A stretch of 64,000 bases of DNA from Pontibacter sp. E15-1 (GCF_022601975.1 NZ_JAKVIR010000016.1:62001-126000); one strand, 5' to 3'; positions 30,707 to 40,284 are shown, counted from the first letter of the stretch. Notes: generated by a model from the letters alone, not told the origin. A program made the numbers and translations.

Positions 30707-32257
30707 ATGACAAAGCACTTCATCCTACTAATGGCTGGCCTTGTATGGGGCCTGACGGCCCTGGCGCAGCAGCAAGGCAAGCAGCCCAACATCGTCATCA
30801 TCATCTCCGACGATCACGCCTTTCAGGCCATCAGCGCCTACGGCGGCAACCTGATGCAGACGCCCAACATCGACCGCATCGCCAAAGGGGGTGCTGTGCT
30901 CAACAGGGGCTACGTGACCAACTCGATCTGCGGGCCGAGCCGGGCGGTGATCCTGACAGGAAAATACAGCCACAAAAATGGTTTCAAAGACAACGAGAAC
31001 TCCAGCTTCGACGGCAGCCAGAACACCTTCATCAAAGAATTGCGCAAGGGCGGTTACCAGACTGCCTGGATAGGCAAGTGGCACCTGGAAACCGAGCCAC
31101 AGGGCTTTGACTATTGGCAGGTACTCCCCGGGCAGGGGCAGTATTACAACCCAGACTTCCAGATGATGGATGGCACCCAAAAGACGGTTGCGGGCTATGT
31201 GACCAACGTGACAGAGGACCTTGCGGAGCAGTGGCTCGACCGGCGGAACACAGACAAGCCCTTTTGTCTGGTGATCGGCCAGAAGGCCACCCACCGCGTT
31301 TGGCTGCCCGACACGGCCGACTTCGGCATGTTCGACAAGAAGACCTTTCCGGTGCCCGACACATACTACGACAGTTACGCCGGGCGCAAGGCGGCCCAGG
31401 TGCAGGAGATGTCTGTGGCCGAGGACATGATCATGGGGTATGACCTGAAGATGTACCCCGACTACGACAGTATCCGGGAGGGAAGCGTGCGGCGCATGAG
31501 CCCAACCCAAAAAGCGCAGTTCGACGCCTATTACAAGCCCATCTACCAGGACCTGAAGTCTCGTAACCTGACGGGCCGGGAACTGGCCGAATGGAAGTAC
31601 CAGCGCTACATGCGCGACTACTTGAGCACGGCTGCCTCGCTGGACCGCAACATCGGCCGGACCCTGGACTATCTGGAGCAACACGGTCTGGCCGAGAACA
31701 CCCTTGTGGTTTACATGTCGGACCAGGGCTTTTTCCTGGGCGAGCATGGCTGGTTCGACAAGCGCTTCATGTATGAGGAGTCGTTTCGCACGCCCCTTCT
31801 GGTGCGCTACCCAGGCGTCATCAAGCCGGGCACCAAGTCTGATCATTTCGTGATGAACCTCGACATTGCCCCTACCATGCTGGACGCGGCCGGGGTGGCC
31901 ATTCCCAGGGACATGCAGGGAGCGTCTATGCTGCCGGTGCTGACCGACAAAAATGCAAAAGGGCGCGATGCCCTCTACTACCACTATTACGAGAACGGCG
32001 AGCACGCCGTATCGCCGCACTTCGGCATCAAGACAGACCGCTACAAGCTTATCCGGTTCTACAAAAGAGTGGAGAGCTGGGAGTTGTATGACCTGCAGAA
32101 AGACCCGAGGGAACTGCACAACCTCTACGGCAGGAAAGGCTATGAGAAAATCACGGCCAGGCTCAGGAAACAGCTCGAGGGCCTGGTGGACAAGTATGAT
32201 GATCAAGGTGCCCATGAACTGATGGAGAAAAAAATAGCTGACAACGCATCACTATGA
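30707..32257 (+). CDS. S1-family sulfatase 2, likely N-acetylglucosamine-6-O-sulfatase
   Basis: The signal peptide starts at 30707 (MTKHFILLMAGLVWGLTALAQ); an ATG at 30695 is also possible. The formylglycine motif is CGPSR with Cys75, and PNIVIIISDDH carries the metal-binding residues. The middle part (ATHRVWLPDT, then KTFPVPDTYYDSYAGR and AQVQEMSVAEDM) resembles the S1_11-type GlcNAc-6-O-sulfatases known from Bacteroides mucin and heparan loci. That comparison is from memory of the family and not a search. Its stop overlaps the start of sulfatase 3 (ATGA at 32254-32257), indicating translational coupling. Removing 6-sulfate from terminal GlcNAc would prepare substrates for the GH20 enzymes encoded nearby. 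Confidence 0.88.
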   Translation: MTKHFILLMAGLVWGLTALAQQQGKQPNIVIIISDDHAFQAISAYGGNLMQTPNIDRIAKGGAVLNRGYVTNSICGPSRAVILTGKYSHKNGFKDNENSSFDGSQNTFIKELRKGGYQTAWIGKWHLETEPQGFDYWQVLPGQGQYYNPDFQMMDGTQKTVAGYVTNVTEDLAEQWLDRRNTDKPFCLVIGQKATHRVWLPDTADFGMFDKKTFPVPDTYYDSYAGRKAAQVQEMSVAEDMIMGYDLKMYPDYDSIREGSVRRMSPTQKAQFDAYYKPIYQDLKSRNLTGRELAEWKYQRYMRDYLSTAASLDRNIGRTLDYLEQHGLAENTLVVYMSDQGFFLGEHGWFDKRFMYEESFRTPLLVRYPGVIKPGTKSDHFVMNLDIAPTMLDAAGVAIPRDMQGASMLPVLTDKNAKGRDALYYHYYENGEHAVSPHFGIKTDRYKLIRFYKRVESWELYDLQKDPRELHNLYGRKGYEKITARLRKQLEGLVDKYDDQGAHELMEKKIADNASL

Positions 32258-33702
32258 AAGGTATGAAAAAACTAAGCCTGTTGTTATTAACCTGTTGCTG
32301 GGCGCTGGCTGCCTTTGCCCAGCAAAAACCCAACGTGGTCTTCATCCTGGTGGATGACATGGGCTACGGTGACTTGGGCAGCTACGGACAGAGACTAATC
32401 CAGACGCCCAATATTGATCAGCTGGCCGCCAATGGCATCCGTTTCACCCAGTTTTACGCGGGCACGTCCGTCTGCGCGCCGTCCAGGGCCTCCCTGATGA
32501 CAGGCAGGCACACGGGCCATACACCGGTGCGGGGCAACTTCGAGATCCAGCCCGAGGGACAGTATCCGATTCCCGACTCCACCTTCACCATGGCCGAGAT
32601 GTTCCGTCGGGCAGGCTATACCACGGGCCTCTTTGGCAAGTGGGGGCTGGGGTATCCCGGCTCGGCGGGGGAGCCTAACAAGCAGGGGTTCGACCAGTTT
32701 TTTGGCTACAACTGCCAGCGGCAGTCGCACAACTTCTTCCCGGACCACCTTTGGGACAACGGACAGCGGGTAAACCTCCGGAACACGCCCTCCAACCAGC
32801 AAGAGTATGCAGCCGGAATTATTCAAAACAAAGCGCTAAACTTTGTGGCGGACAACGCCAAAAAGCCCTTCTTCCTGTACCTGGCCTATACCTTGCCCCA
32901 CGCGGCGCTGCAGCTGCCGGAAGGCGACGAGGTGTTTGAAATGTATAAGCGCAAGTTCAGGGAGCAGCCCCAACCTGTAGACGCTGGCTGGAAAGGTGTG
33001 GGGTATCAGCCGCAGGCCTATCCAAAAGCCGCCTATGCTGCCATGGTAACGAAAGTAGATGCCTATGTGGGCGAGGTAGTACAGGCCCTGAAAAGGCAGG
33101 GCATCGAGCAAAACACGCTGATCGTGTTCGCCAGCGACAACGGCCCCCACCGGGAGGGAGGAAACCAGCCAGAGTTCTTTGACAGTAGCGGCGGTTTGAG
33201 AGGCATTAAACGTGACCTGTACGAAGGCGGAATCAGGGTGCCGGTGATCGCGAGCTGGCCAGCCGTGATCAAGAATGGAAGGCAGTCGGACTACATCGGC
33301 GCCTTCTGGGATTTCCTGCCCACCTTCGCCGCGCTAACGGGCCAGCCCATCCCGCAAAGCATCGACGGCATCTCTATCCTTCCCACGCTAACCTCCAAAG
33401 GCAAGCAGGCGCAGCATGAGTTTCTGTACTGGGAGTTTCACGAGGACGGCGGCCGGCAGGCCGTGCGCATGGGCGACTGGAAAGGGGTGCGGTTGGGGGT
33501 GATTGCCAACAGCAAGGCCCCGGTGCAGCTGTTTAACCTCGCTACGGACCCTGCCGAAACCACGGATGTCAGCACAGCGCACCCGGAAGCGGTCAAGAAG
33601 ATAGAGCGCATTCTGGCGCGTGAGCATGCTGCGCACCCTGCTTTCCCGCTGCTGGCGGGTGAGCGAGGGAAAGATGCGGAAGGAAGCCCAGGTCATCACT
33701 AA
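32254..33702 (+). CDS. S1-family sulfatase 3, exported, Cys type (CAPSR)
   Basis: The gene begins in the stop codon of sulfatase 2 (ATGA overlap). A signal peptide MKKLSLLLLTCCWALAAFAQ follows the start (ATG at 32254; a second at 32263). Core motifs are PNVVFILVDDMGYGDLGSYG, CAPSR with Cys74, RHTGHTPVRGN, GKWGLGYPGS and FASDNGPHREGG. The C-terminal part LFNLATDPAETTDV is typical. The arylsulfatase A-like pattern with GHTPVRGN is frequent among sulfatases acting on galactose or GalNAc sulfate, but I do not assign the position. Only broken gene fragments lie between this gene and sulfatase 4. Confidence 0.9.
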   Translation: MKGMKKLSLLLLTCCWALAAFAQQKPNVVFILVDDMGYGDLGSYGQRLIQTPNIDQLAANGIRFTQFYAGTSVCAPSRASLMTGRHTGHTPVRGNFEIQPEGQYPIPDSTFTMAEMFRRAGYTTGLFGKWGLGYPGSAGEPNKQGFDQFFGYNCQRQSHNFFPDHLWDNGQRVNLRNTPSNQQEYAAGIIQNKALNFVADNAKKPFFLYLAYTLPHAALQLPEGDEVFEMYKRKFREQPQPVDAGWKGVGYQPQAYPKAAYAAMVTKVDAYVGEVVQALKRQGIEQNTLIVFASDNGPHREGGNQPEFFDSSGGLRGIKRDLYEGGIRVPVIASWPAVIKNGRQSDYIGAFWDFLPTFAALTGQPIPQSIDGISILPTLTSKGKQAQHEFLYWEFHEDGGRQAVRMGDWKGVRLGVIANSKAPVQLFNLATDPAETTDVSTAHPEAVKKIERILAREHAAHPAFPLLAGERGKDAEGSPGHH

Positions 33703-33719
33703 TCCCTGATTGGATTGAA

Positions 33720-33855
33720 ATGAAGAACACCATCAGAAGCCTTATAGCCTTTATCCTGTTTGTGCCGCTTGCCGCAGCAGCAGGCAGAGGAATCCGTAGC
33801 AACGCCAGGCATCACCATTTTGGCAGCTTACCAAATTAAACCGACCGTTCAGTAA
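33720..33855 (+). pseudogene. signal-peptide-bearing gene scrap
   Basis: A start codon at 33720 opens a good export signal (MKNTIRSLIAFILFVPLAAA), but the frame closes at 33839 after 39 codons. A neighbouring frame continues as PGITILAAYQIKPTVQ and stops at 33853. This looks like the two ends of an exported protein joined with the middle lost. The family cannot be recognised. Confidence 0.4.
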
Positions 33856-33883
33856 GCTTATTTATACCCCAATAACTCTCTCC

Positions 33884-34253
33884 ATGAAAAAAATCTTATA
33901 CCTGCTACTTCTTGTTTTTATAGCTGCTTTTGAGGCTGGCGCGCAGGAAATAAACATCATCCCGAGGCCTAACAAAATAGAGCTAGCAAAAGGGCAGTTT
34001 GAGATAGGCAACGCAAAAAGTATCCAGTATGCTGCCAATGCAGAGAAAGAAGCCGCTTTCCTACAGCGCGCTTCAAGGTAGGTATAAACTAAGTCTGGCT
34101 ACCAACTCGGGCAAGTCGAAAAAGAACACCATCAGCCTGGAACTGGATAAAAAGCTGTCGGGAGCACTAGGAACGGAAGGCTACCGGTTAACGGCAACCC
34201 CTACGCAAATAACTGTTAAAGCGGCCACCAATGCGGGCCCATTCCGACGATAG
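33884..34253 (+). pseudogene. truncated GH20 beta-hexosaminidase (N-terminal domain only)
   Basis: MKKILYLLLLVFIAAFEAGAQ is followed by INIIPRPNKIELAKGQFEIG, the standard start of GH20 proteins. The frame stops at 34079-34081. The homology resumes in another frame from about 34070 as YKLSLATNSGKSKKN, then GTEGYRLTATPTQITVKA and ATNAGPF, where intact family members continue into the catalytic barrel. Here the frame stops at 34251-34253 and no barrel follows. One frameshift and loss of about 80 percent of the gene make it inactive. Three complete GH20 genes are in the window, so loss of this one is probably tolerated. Confidence 0.88.
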
Positions 34254-34334
34254 GAGAAACCCCAGAACGGTTCTGCCGCGAGTTGAGAAGCCTGTGCTAT
34301 AGCTACTTACGCGGCTGATATTTAAAAGAACACA

Positions 34335-35858
34335 ATGAAAAAACGCTTTCTGCTGGTTGCACTTATACTACCTGCCTTGGCTACCCAGGCGCAGGAGCGG
34401 CCCAATATGGTGGTTTTTATGGTAGACGACATGGGCTGGATGGATACTTCTGTGCCCTTTGCAGAGAAGGTATACCCTTTGAACCAGCGCTACCACACGC
34501 CCAACATGGAGCGCCTTGCCCGGGAAGGCATGAAGTTTACCAATGCTTATGCTACGCCCGTGTGTACGCCCACACGGGTAAGTATGCTTACCGGGATGAA
34601 TGCAGCCCATCATGGCGTCACAAACTGGACCACGCCCTGGAAAGGCCAGAACTCTGACAACCCCGATGAGCAGATGGGCTTTGCTGCCTGGAACCTGAAC
34701 GGACTAAGCCCGGTAGCGGGAGTGCCGCAGACGGTACATGCCACGCCTTTCCCGAAGATCCTGAAAAACCATGGCTACATGACCATACACGTGGGCAAGG
34801 CGCATTGGGCAGGGGCAGGCACCCCGGGAGCCAATCCGCACAACATGGGCTTTATGGTGAACATTGCAGGTCACGTGGCCGGTCGTCCGCTTAGCTACCT
34901 CGGCGAGCGGAACTATGGCAACGCACAGGGCAAGCCGTACGACATTCATGCGGTGCCGGATATGGCGGAGTACTTCGGAACCGAAACATACCTGACAGAA
35001 GCGTTGACACTGGAAGCCCTGAAGACGCTGGAGGCGCCCATCCAGAACAAGCAGCCCTTTTTCCTGCACATGTCGCACTACGCCGTGCACGACCCATACA
35101 ACCCGGACAAGCGCTATATGCAGAAATACCTGGATGCAGGATTAAGCAATACCGATGCAATGTATGCCAGCATGGTGGAAGGTATGGACAAGAGCCTGGG
35201 CGACATCATGGATTATCTGGAAGAAAAAGGAGTGGCCAGCAACACCGTACTGATTTTTATGAGCGACAACGGTGGCCTTAGCATGGCCTATGCCGGGCGC
35301 GGGGCGGCACACACGCAAAACCTTCCGCTCAGAGCGGGCAAAGGGTCTGTGTACGAAGGCGGCATCCGGGAGCCGATGCTTGTGAAATGGCCGGGCGTGG
35401 TAAAGCCCGCTTCGGTAAACCATACCCCTATCATCATTGAAGATTTCTTTCCGACGCTTTTGGAGATGGCACAGGTGGAGCAGTATAAAACTGCGCAACA
35501 GGTAGATGGCATCAGTTTTATGCCGCTACTCAAGTTCCCTCCTAAAAAAACGGCAGACCGTGCCCTGATCTGGCACATACCCAACAAATGGACCCGGGAA
35601 GACGGCCCCGGCATTAACTATAAAAGTGCCATCCGCGAAGGCGACTGGAAACTGGTTTACCATATGCGCGATGGTAAGCTGGAGCTGTATAATCTAAGGT
35701 CTGATATCGGGGAGACGACAGATGTAGCCACAAAGCACCCTAAACGGGTGAAAGCCTTAGCCGCTAAGTTAAGCCAGCAACTGCGCCAATGGAACGCGCC
35801 GATGCCGATGGTTAAAAGCACAGGCAAACCCGTGCCCATGCCCGATGAAGTACGCTAA
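34335..35858 (+). CDS. S1-family sulfatase 4, exported, Cys type (CTPTR)
   Basis: 507 residues with signal peptide MKKRFLLVALILPALATQAQ. Motifs: PNMVVFMVDDMGWMDTSVPF, formylglycine site VCTPTRVSMLTG with Cys77, HVGKAHWAG, FFLHMSHYAVH and FMSDNGGLS. The fourth position of the CxPxR motif is Thr rather than the usual Ser, which is seen in part of the S1 family. The long insertion WTTPWKGQNSDNPDEQMG after the active site differs from sulfatases 1-3, so it probably acts on a different sulfate position or sugar. It is followed 53 bases later by the GH29 gene and is likely co-transcribed with it. Confidence 0.9.
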   Translation: MKKRFLLVALILPALATQAQERPNMVVFMVDDMGWMDTSVPFAEKVYPLNQRYHTPNMERLAREGMKFTNAYATPVCTPTRVSMLTGMNAAHHGVTNWTTPWKGQNSDNPDEQMGFAAWNLNGLSPVAGVPQTVHATPFPKILKNHGYMTIHVGKAHWAGAGTPGANPHNMGFMVNIAGHVAGRPLSYLGERNYGNAQGKPYDIHAVPDMAEYFGTETYLTEALTLEALKTLEAPIQNKQPFFLHMSHYAVHDPYNPDKRYMQKYLDAGLSNTDAMYASMVEGMDKSLGDIMDYLEEKGVASNTVLIFMSDNGGLSMAYAGRGAAHTQNLPLRAGKGSVYEGGIREPMLVKWPGVVKPASVNHTPIIIEDFFPTLLEMAQVEQYKTAQQVDGISFMPLLKFPPKKTADRALIWHIPNKWTREDGPGINYKSAIREGDWKLVYHMRDGKLELYNLRSDIGETTDVATKHPKRVKALAAKLSQQLRQWNAPMPMVKSTGKPVPMPDEVR

Positions 35859-35911
35859 AGTATAAACTAACAGGTATGAAATCTTCAAGTACAACTTATA
35901 CATACAGCAGG

Positions 35912-37468
35912 ATGAAAAAAATAACGACCGGCCTTTTATCGCTTTTACTGGCTGCCTCTGCTCCCGTTCATGCGCAGGACACAACCGATAAAGCGAACTT
36001 CATGATTTTGCAGCCTTCTGATACAGAGGCTGCTATTGTCCGGAAGGCCGCGAACATAGTGCCCACGCCTCGTCAGCTGCGCTGGCAGCAGCTGGAGCTA
36101 ACTGCCTTTTTTCATGTGGGCGTAAACACCTTTACCAACCGCGAGTGGGGCACCGGCAAGGAGGACCCCAAAATATTTAACCCGACGCAGCTCGACGCCC
36201 GCCAATGGGTGCGCGTGGCCAATGAGGCAGGCATCAAACAGGTTATCCTGACGGCCAAGCACCACGACGGCTTTTGCCTGTGGCCCACCGCCACCACAGG
36301 GCATTCTGTTAAAAGCAGCCCCTGGAAAAACGGGCAGGGCGACCTGATGCGGGATGTGGCCGAGGCGTGCCAGGAGTATGGCATTGGCTTTGGCGTATAC
36401 CTCTCCCCCTGGGACATGAACTCGCCGGTTTACGGCAGTGATGCCTACAACGACCTGTTTATAGAGCAGCTCACCGAGCTACTGACCAACTATGGGCAGA
36501 TAGACGAGGTATGGTTTGACGGAGCCAACGGCGAGGGGCCGAACGGGAAGAGACAAGTATATGATTTTGACCGCTGGTATAAGCACATCCGCAAACTGCA
36601 GCCCACGGCCACCATCGCCATTATGGGGCCGGATGTGCGCTGGGTAGGCACCGAGACGGGCTATGGCCGCGAAACGGAGTGGAGCGTGGTGCCAGCCGAC
36701 AACCTGGACCAAAATTCTGTAGCGGCCACCTCGCAACAGGCCGTGGCCTTTAAACCTGCCGGCGACATGCGCGGTGAGGTATTGGGCAGCCGCGAAAAAA
36801 TCCGAAATGCCAAGGGGCTGGTGTGGTACCCCGCCGAGACAGACGTGTCCATCCGCCCGGGCTGGTTCTACCATCCTGCCGAAGACGATAAGGTAAAGGC
36901 GCCGGAGAAACTGCTGGATATTTACTACAGCTCGGTGGGCCGCAACGGTGTGCTCCTGCTCAACATCCCGCCAGACACGCGTGGACTTATACATGAGAGT
37001 GATATAAAAGCCTTGCAGGAATGGAAAAAGCTGCGCGATGATACCTTCGGCAAAAACCTGGCAAGCGGCGCCAAAGTGAAGGTTTCGGGTGGCAGGAATA
37101 AGATGGCCATACTTGATGGGAAGTATGACACACACTTCACCACTAAGTCGGAGAAAGACACCACTGCCGTAATCGAGCTGCGGCTGGACGGGGAGCAGAC
37201 CTTTGATGTGCTGATGCTGCAGGAAAACATCAGCGTGGGCCAGCGCATTGAGAAGTTTGCGTTTGAGTACTGGCAAAACGGGCAGTGGCAACAGGCTACA
37301 GCGGGCACTACCGTAGGGTATAAGCGCCTGTTGCGTTTCGAGCCCGTAACCGCAAGCAAAGTAAGGCTGCGCATTGAGTCGTCGCGGCTCAACCCGACCA
37401 TCTCTGAAATCGGACTGTACAAAAACGCGCTAACAAATGGTTCTTATTCTGCCAAACAGCAGCAGTAA
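35912..37468 (+). CDS. GH29 alpha-L-fucosidase with C-terminal discoidin-like domain, exported
   Basis: Start at 35912 (MKKITTGLLSLLLAASAPVHAQ) gives the signal peptide; ATG 35876 does not. GH29 marks: WQQLELTAFFHVGVNTFTNREWG, ILTAKHHDGFCLWPT with the substrate-binding His pair, and nucleophile Asp203 in VWFDGANGEGPNG. This Asp context and the C-terminal F5/8 type C-like domain (residues ~375-515, VKVSGGRNKMAILDGKYDT) fit subfamily B, which prefers alpha-1,3/1,4-fucose on branched (Lewis-type) glycans. It would release L-fucose in the periplasm and so feed the fucose pathway encoded at 49.3-57.2 kb. A GH20 gene starts 65 bases downstream. Confidence 0.9.
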   Translation: MKKITTGLLSLLLAASAPVHAQDTTDKANFMILQPSDTEAAIVRKAANIVPTPRQLRWQQLELTAFFHVGVNTFTNREWGTGKEDPKIFNPTQLDARQWVRVANEAGIKQVILTAKHHDGFCLWPTATTGHSVKSSPWKNGQGDLMRDVAEACQEYGIGFGVYLSPWDMNSPVYGSDAYNDLFIEQLTELLTNYGQIDEVWFDGANGEGPNGKRQVYDFDRWYKHIRKLQPTATIAIMGPDVRWVGTETGYGRETEWSVVPADNLDQNSVAATSQQAVAFKPAGDMRGEVLGSREKIRNAKGLVWYPAETDVSIRPGWFYHPAEDDKVKAPEKLLDIYYSSVGRNGVLLLNIPPDTRGLIHESDIKALQEWKKLRDDTFGKNLASGAKVKVSGGRNKMAILDGKYDTHFTTKSEKDTTAVIELRLDGEQTFDVLMLQENISVGQRIEKFAFEYWQNGQWQQATAGTTVGYKRLLRFEPVTASKVRLRIESSRLNPTISEIGLYKNALTNGSYSAKQQQ

Positions 37469-37533
37469 AGTATAAACACATAGCTCGCGCAGCCTGCGCT
37501 TTAAACCACCTGTCATACCTAAATATTTTTACC

Positions 37534-39837
37534 ATGACAAAGAAGATAACCCTTCTTTTAACTGTTTTCTTCCCCTTTCTGGTGCTGGCACAGGAGCCGG
37601 TCAGCATTATCCCGCAGCCGGTGAGTATACAGCGCAGCGAAGGCAGCTTCGTTATCGACAGCCATACTTCCATGCACCTGGAGAATGAGATAAAGGAGTT
37701 GAAACCGGCCGCCGAGTTTCTGGCTGCACGCATCAAAGAAATTTCCGGCTACGAGCTGCCCATCAAAAAGCGAAAGGGCAAAGCCATCAAACTGGCCATC
37801 GAAAGTATAGTCGGCATCGGTGCCGAAGGGTATCAGTTGAATGTTTCTCCCTCCGGGATAAGTATAAAAGCCAACTCCAAAGCCGGTATCGTGTATGGTA
37901 TCCAGTCGGTGCTGCAGACGCTGCCGGCCGTGCGCACCAACGCTGCCTTGCAGGTGCCCGCGATGCGCGTTGCCGACTACCCACGCTTTGGCTGGCGCGG
38001 CATGCACCTGGATGTGAGCCGCCATTTCTTCTCGCCGGAGGCCGTGAAGCAGTACATTGACCTGATGGCCATGTATAAGATGAACACCCTGCACTGGCAC
38101 CTGGTAGACGATCCGGGCTGGCGCATCGAGATTAAGAAATACCCAAAGCTAACGGAAGTAGGCGCCTGGCGCGTAGACCAAAACGACAAACCCTGGGACG
38201 CAAGGCCACAGGCAAAACCAGGCGAAGAGCCGACCTACGGCGGGTATTATACCCAAGAACAGGTGAAGGATATCGTGGCGTATGCCATGCAGCGCAATGT
38301 AAGGGTAGTGCCGGAGATTGAGATGCCGGGCCACGTGGCCTCGGCCATCGCCGCTTACCCGCACCTGAGCTGTAGCGGCAAACCGCAGCTGCCCATCACG
38401 GGCGGCGACTACACAGGCATTAGCTCCAACTACTGCCCGGGCAACGAAGAGGTGTTTGCTTTTCTGGAGGACGTGCTGGACGAGGTCGTGGCCCTTTTCC
38501 CCTCGCAGTACGTGCACATCGGCGGCGATGAGGTAGATAAATCGGGCTGGAAGAAGTGCCCCAAGTGCCAGGCACGCATGCAGGCCGAAGGGCTGGAGAA
38601 CGTGGAGGAACTGCAGAGCTACTTTATCAAGCGCATGGAAAAGTACCTGCTCACCAAAAACCGCCGCATTATTGGCTGGGATGAGATTTTGGAGGGCGGA
38701 CTGGCCCCGCAGGCAACTGTGATGAGCTGGCGTGGCGAAAGCGGGGGCATTGCCGCGGCCAAAATGGGCCACGATGTGATCATGACGCCAGGCTCCCCGG
38801 TATACTTCGACCATTACCAGGCTGGCCCCGAAGGCGAGCCGCTGGCCATTGGCGGCTTCAACACCCTGAAGAAAGTATACGACTATGAGCCGATACCGAA
38901 AGAGCTGACACCAGCAGAAGCCAGGCACGTACTGGGCGCCCAGGCCAACGTCTGGACGGAGTATATCCCCACGGCCTCGCAACTGGAGTACATGGTGCTG
39001 CCGCGTATGCTGGCACTGGCCGAGGTGGTATGGTCGCCGAAGGAAAGCCGCGACTGGGCAAGCTTCAACCAGCGCTTACAGCCCCAATTCAAAGCCTTCG
39101 ACCAGAAAGGGCTTACCTACTCCAAAGGCAATTTTACCGTGGACATCAAGCCAAGCTCTGAGGGCGGCAAACTACTGGTGAGCCTTTTTACGGAGGCCAT
39201 GAACGGTGAGGTATACTACACCTTAAACGGCGCTGAGCCTACTACCCAAAGTATAAAATATACACAGCCTATCCAGATCGATTCGTCGGTTGTGCTAAAG
39301 GCCGTGACAGTGGTAAATGGCAAAGTGATGGGCCTGAAGCCTGCGGAGCAGTCGTTTAGCATGCACAAGGCCGTTGGCCGCGAGGTAAAGTATGAAAACC
39401 CGGTAAGTAAGCACTACATGGCCGACGGGCCAAACTCCCTGACCGACGGCGTGCGCGGCAGGCAGGTAGTGGGCAAATACTGGCATGGCTTCAGCGGCCG
39501 CGACATGGTGGCCACCATCGACCTAGGCGAGACAAAATCCATCTCTAACATTTCCCTGGGTGCCCTGCAGCACTACCGCGACTGGATTTTTATGCCTACC
39601 GCAGTAAAGTTTGAGGTATCCACTGACGGCAAGAATTTTAAAGAAGTGAAAACCGTGAAAAACCCGGTGTCGCTGAACGAGCAGGAGGCTACCATGCACG
39701 ACTTCAAAGCCGATTTTCCGGCGCAGAAAGCGAAGTATGTGCGGGTAACTGCCTATCACCTTACGTTGCTGCCCGAAGGACACAACGGGGCAGGGCAACC
39801 CGGCTGGCTTTTCGCTGACGAAATCATGGTGAGGTAA
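37534..39837 (+). CDS. GH20 beta-N-acetylhexosaminidase, exported (plus strand)
   Basis: 767 residues with signal peptide MTKKITLLLTVFFPFLVLAQ. Domain order: GH20b (SIIPQPVSIQRSEG), catalytic barrel from YPRFGWRGMHLDVSRHFF, Asp332-Glu333 in HIGGDEV, IGWDEILEGG and MTPGSPVYFDHYQ, then a CHB_HEX_C-type beta domain (YYTLNGAEPTT) and a C-terminal F5/8 type C-like domain (LTDGVRG, VATIDLG). The single-domain SGNH/GH20 at 2380 lacks the latter two. It cleaves terminal beta-GlcNAc or GalNAc. Its layout is the same as the minus-strand GH20 at 40350, pointing to an old duplication. Last gene of the plus-strand sulfatase/fucosidase block. Confidence 0.93.
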   Translation: MTKKITLLLTVFFPFLVLAQEPVSIIPQPVSIQRSEGSFVIDSHTSMHLENEIKELKPAAEFLAARIKEISGYELPIKKRKGKAIKLAIESIVGIGAEGYQLNVSPSGISIKANSKAGIVYGIQSVLQTLPAVRTNAALQVPAMRVADYPRFGWRGMHLDVSRHFFSPEAVKQYIDLMAMYKMNTLHWHLVDDPGWRIEIKKYPKLTEVGAWRVDQNDKPWDARPQAKPGEEPTYGGYYTQEQVKDIVAYAMQRNVRVVPEIEMPGHVASAIAAYPHLSCSGKPQLPITGGDYTGISSNYCPGNEEVFAFLEDVLDEVVALFPSQYVHIGGDEVDKSGWKKCPKCQARMQAEGLENVEELQSYFIKRMEKYLLTKNRRIIGWDEILEGGLAPQATVMSWRGESGGIAAAKMGHDVIMTPGSPVYFDHYQAGPEGEPLAIGGFNTLKKVYDYEPIPKELTPAEARHVLGAQANVWTEYIPTASQLEYMVLPRMLALAEVVWSPKESRDWASFNQRLQPQFKAFDQKGLTYSKGNFTVDIKPSSEGGKLLVSLFTEAMNGEVYYTLNGAEPTTQSIKYTQPIQIDSSVVLKAVTVVNGKVMGLKPAEQSFSMHKAVGREVKYENPVSKHYMADGPNSLTDGVRGRQVVGKYWHGFSGRDMVATIDLGETKSISNISLGALQHYRDWIFMPTAVKFEVSTDGKNFKEVKTVKNPVSLNEQEATMHDFKADFPAQKAKYVRVTAYHLTLLPEGHNGAGQPGWLFADEIMVR

Positions 39838-39913
39838 GCATTCATGATGCGTTGCCAATGGCTGCCGCGAGACAAGCCAGCAGCAAAGAAGCCAGCTCAC
39901 ATCTGCCGTTGAT

Positions 39914-40057
39914 ATGAAATACAAGCACACGCTAGTACGCTTTATCCTCCTCGTTCTCAGTGTGCGTGCTGGATGAAGCCTGACCGTGACCGCCGTGCTG
40001 CCGGACGGGCCCGTAAGCCTGTACCGCGACAAAAGTAAGCCAATCAAGGGCAACTAA
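39914..40057 (+). pseudogene. signal peptide plus short tail, gene remnant
   Basis: ATG at 39914 starts an export signal (MKYKHTLVRFILLVLSVRAG) that ends at a TGA after 20 codons. The same frame continues without its own start as SLTVTAVLPDGPVSLY and stops at 40057. This again looks like the beginning and end of an exported protein with the interior lost. Family unknown. The rest of 39838-40284 shows no gene. Confidence 0.4.
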
Positions 40058-40284
40058 CTTACTGCCTGGCCTGGTGCCAAACGGGTAGCTTGCCGCTGTA
40101 GCCAAAGGGGTACCGTCTTGCCGGGTAGTGGTGCTGCACGAGGTGACAACACAAGCCAGCCAGCACAAACAGGGTAGTTTGTAGCTTAGAAAAAGCTTTC
40201 AGATGCATATTTATTGTTTTTTTGAATCCGGAAGGTATGGCCCTTTAAAGCGTTGGGCTGATTAAGAATACAGATTTACATGTA

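Noticed and set aside
30728..32215. 495-codon open frame on the minus strand across sulfatase 2
   Set aside because: It is fully antisense to a clear sulfatase with intact motifs. Long antisense frames are expected in G+C-rich codon usage, and its translation shows no family features.
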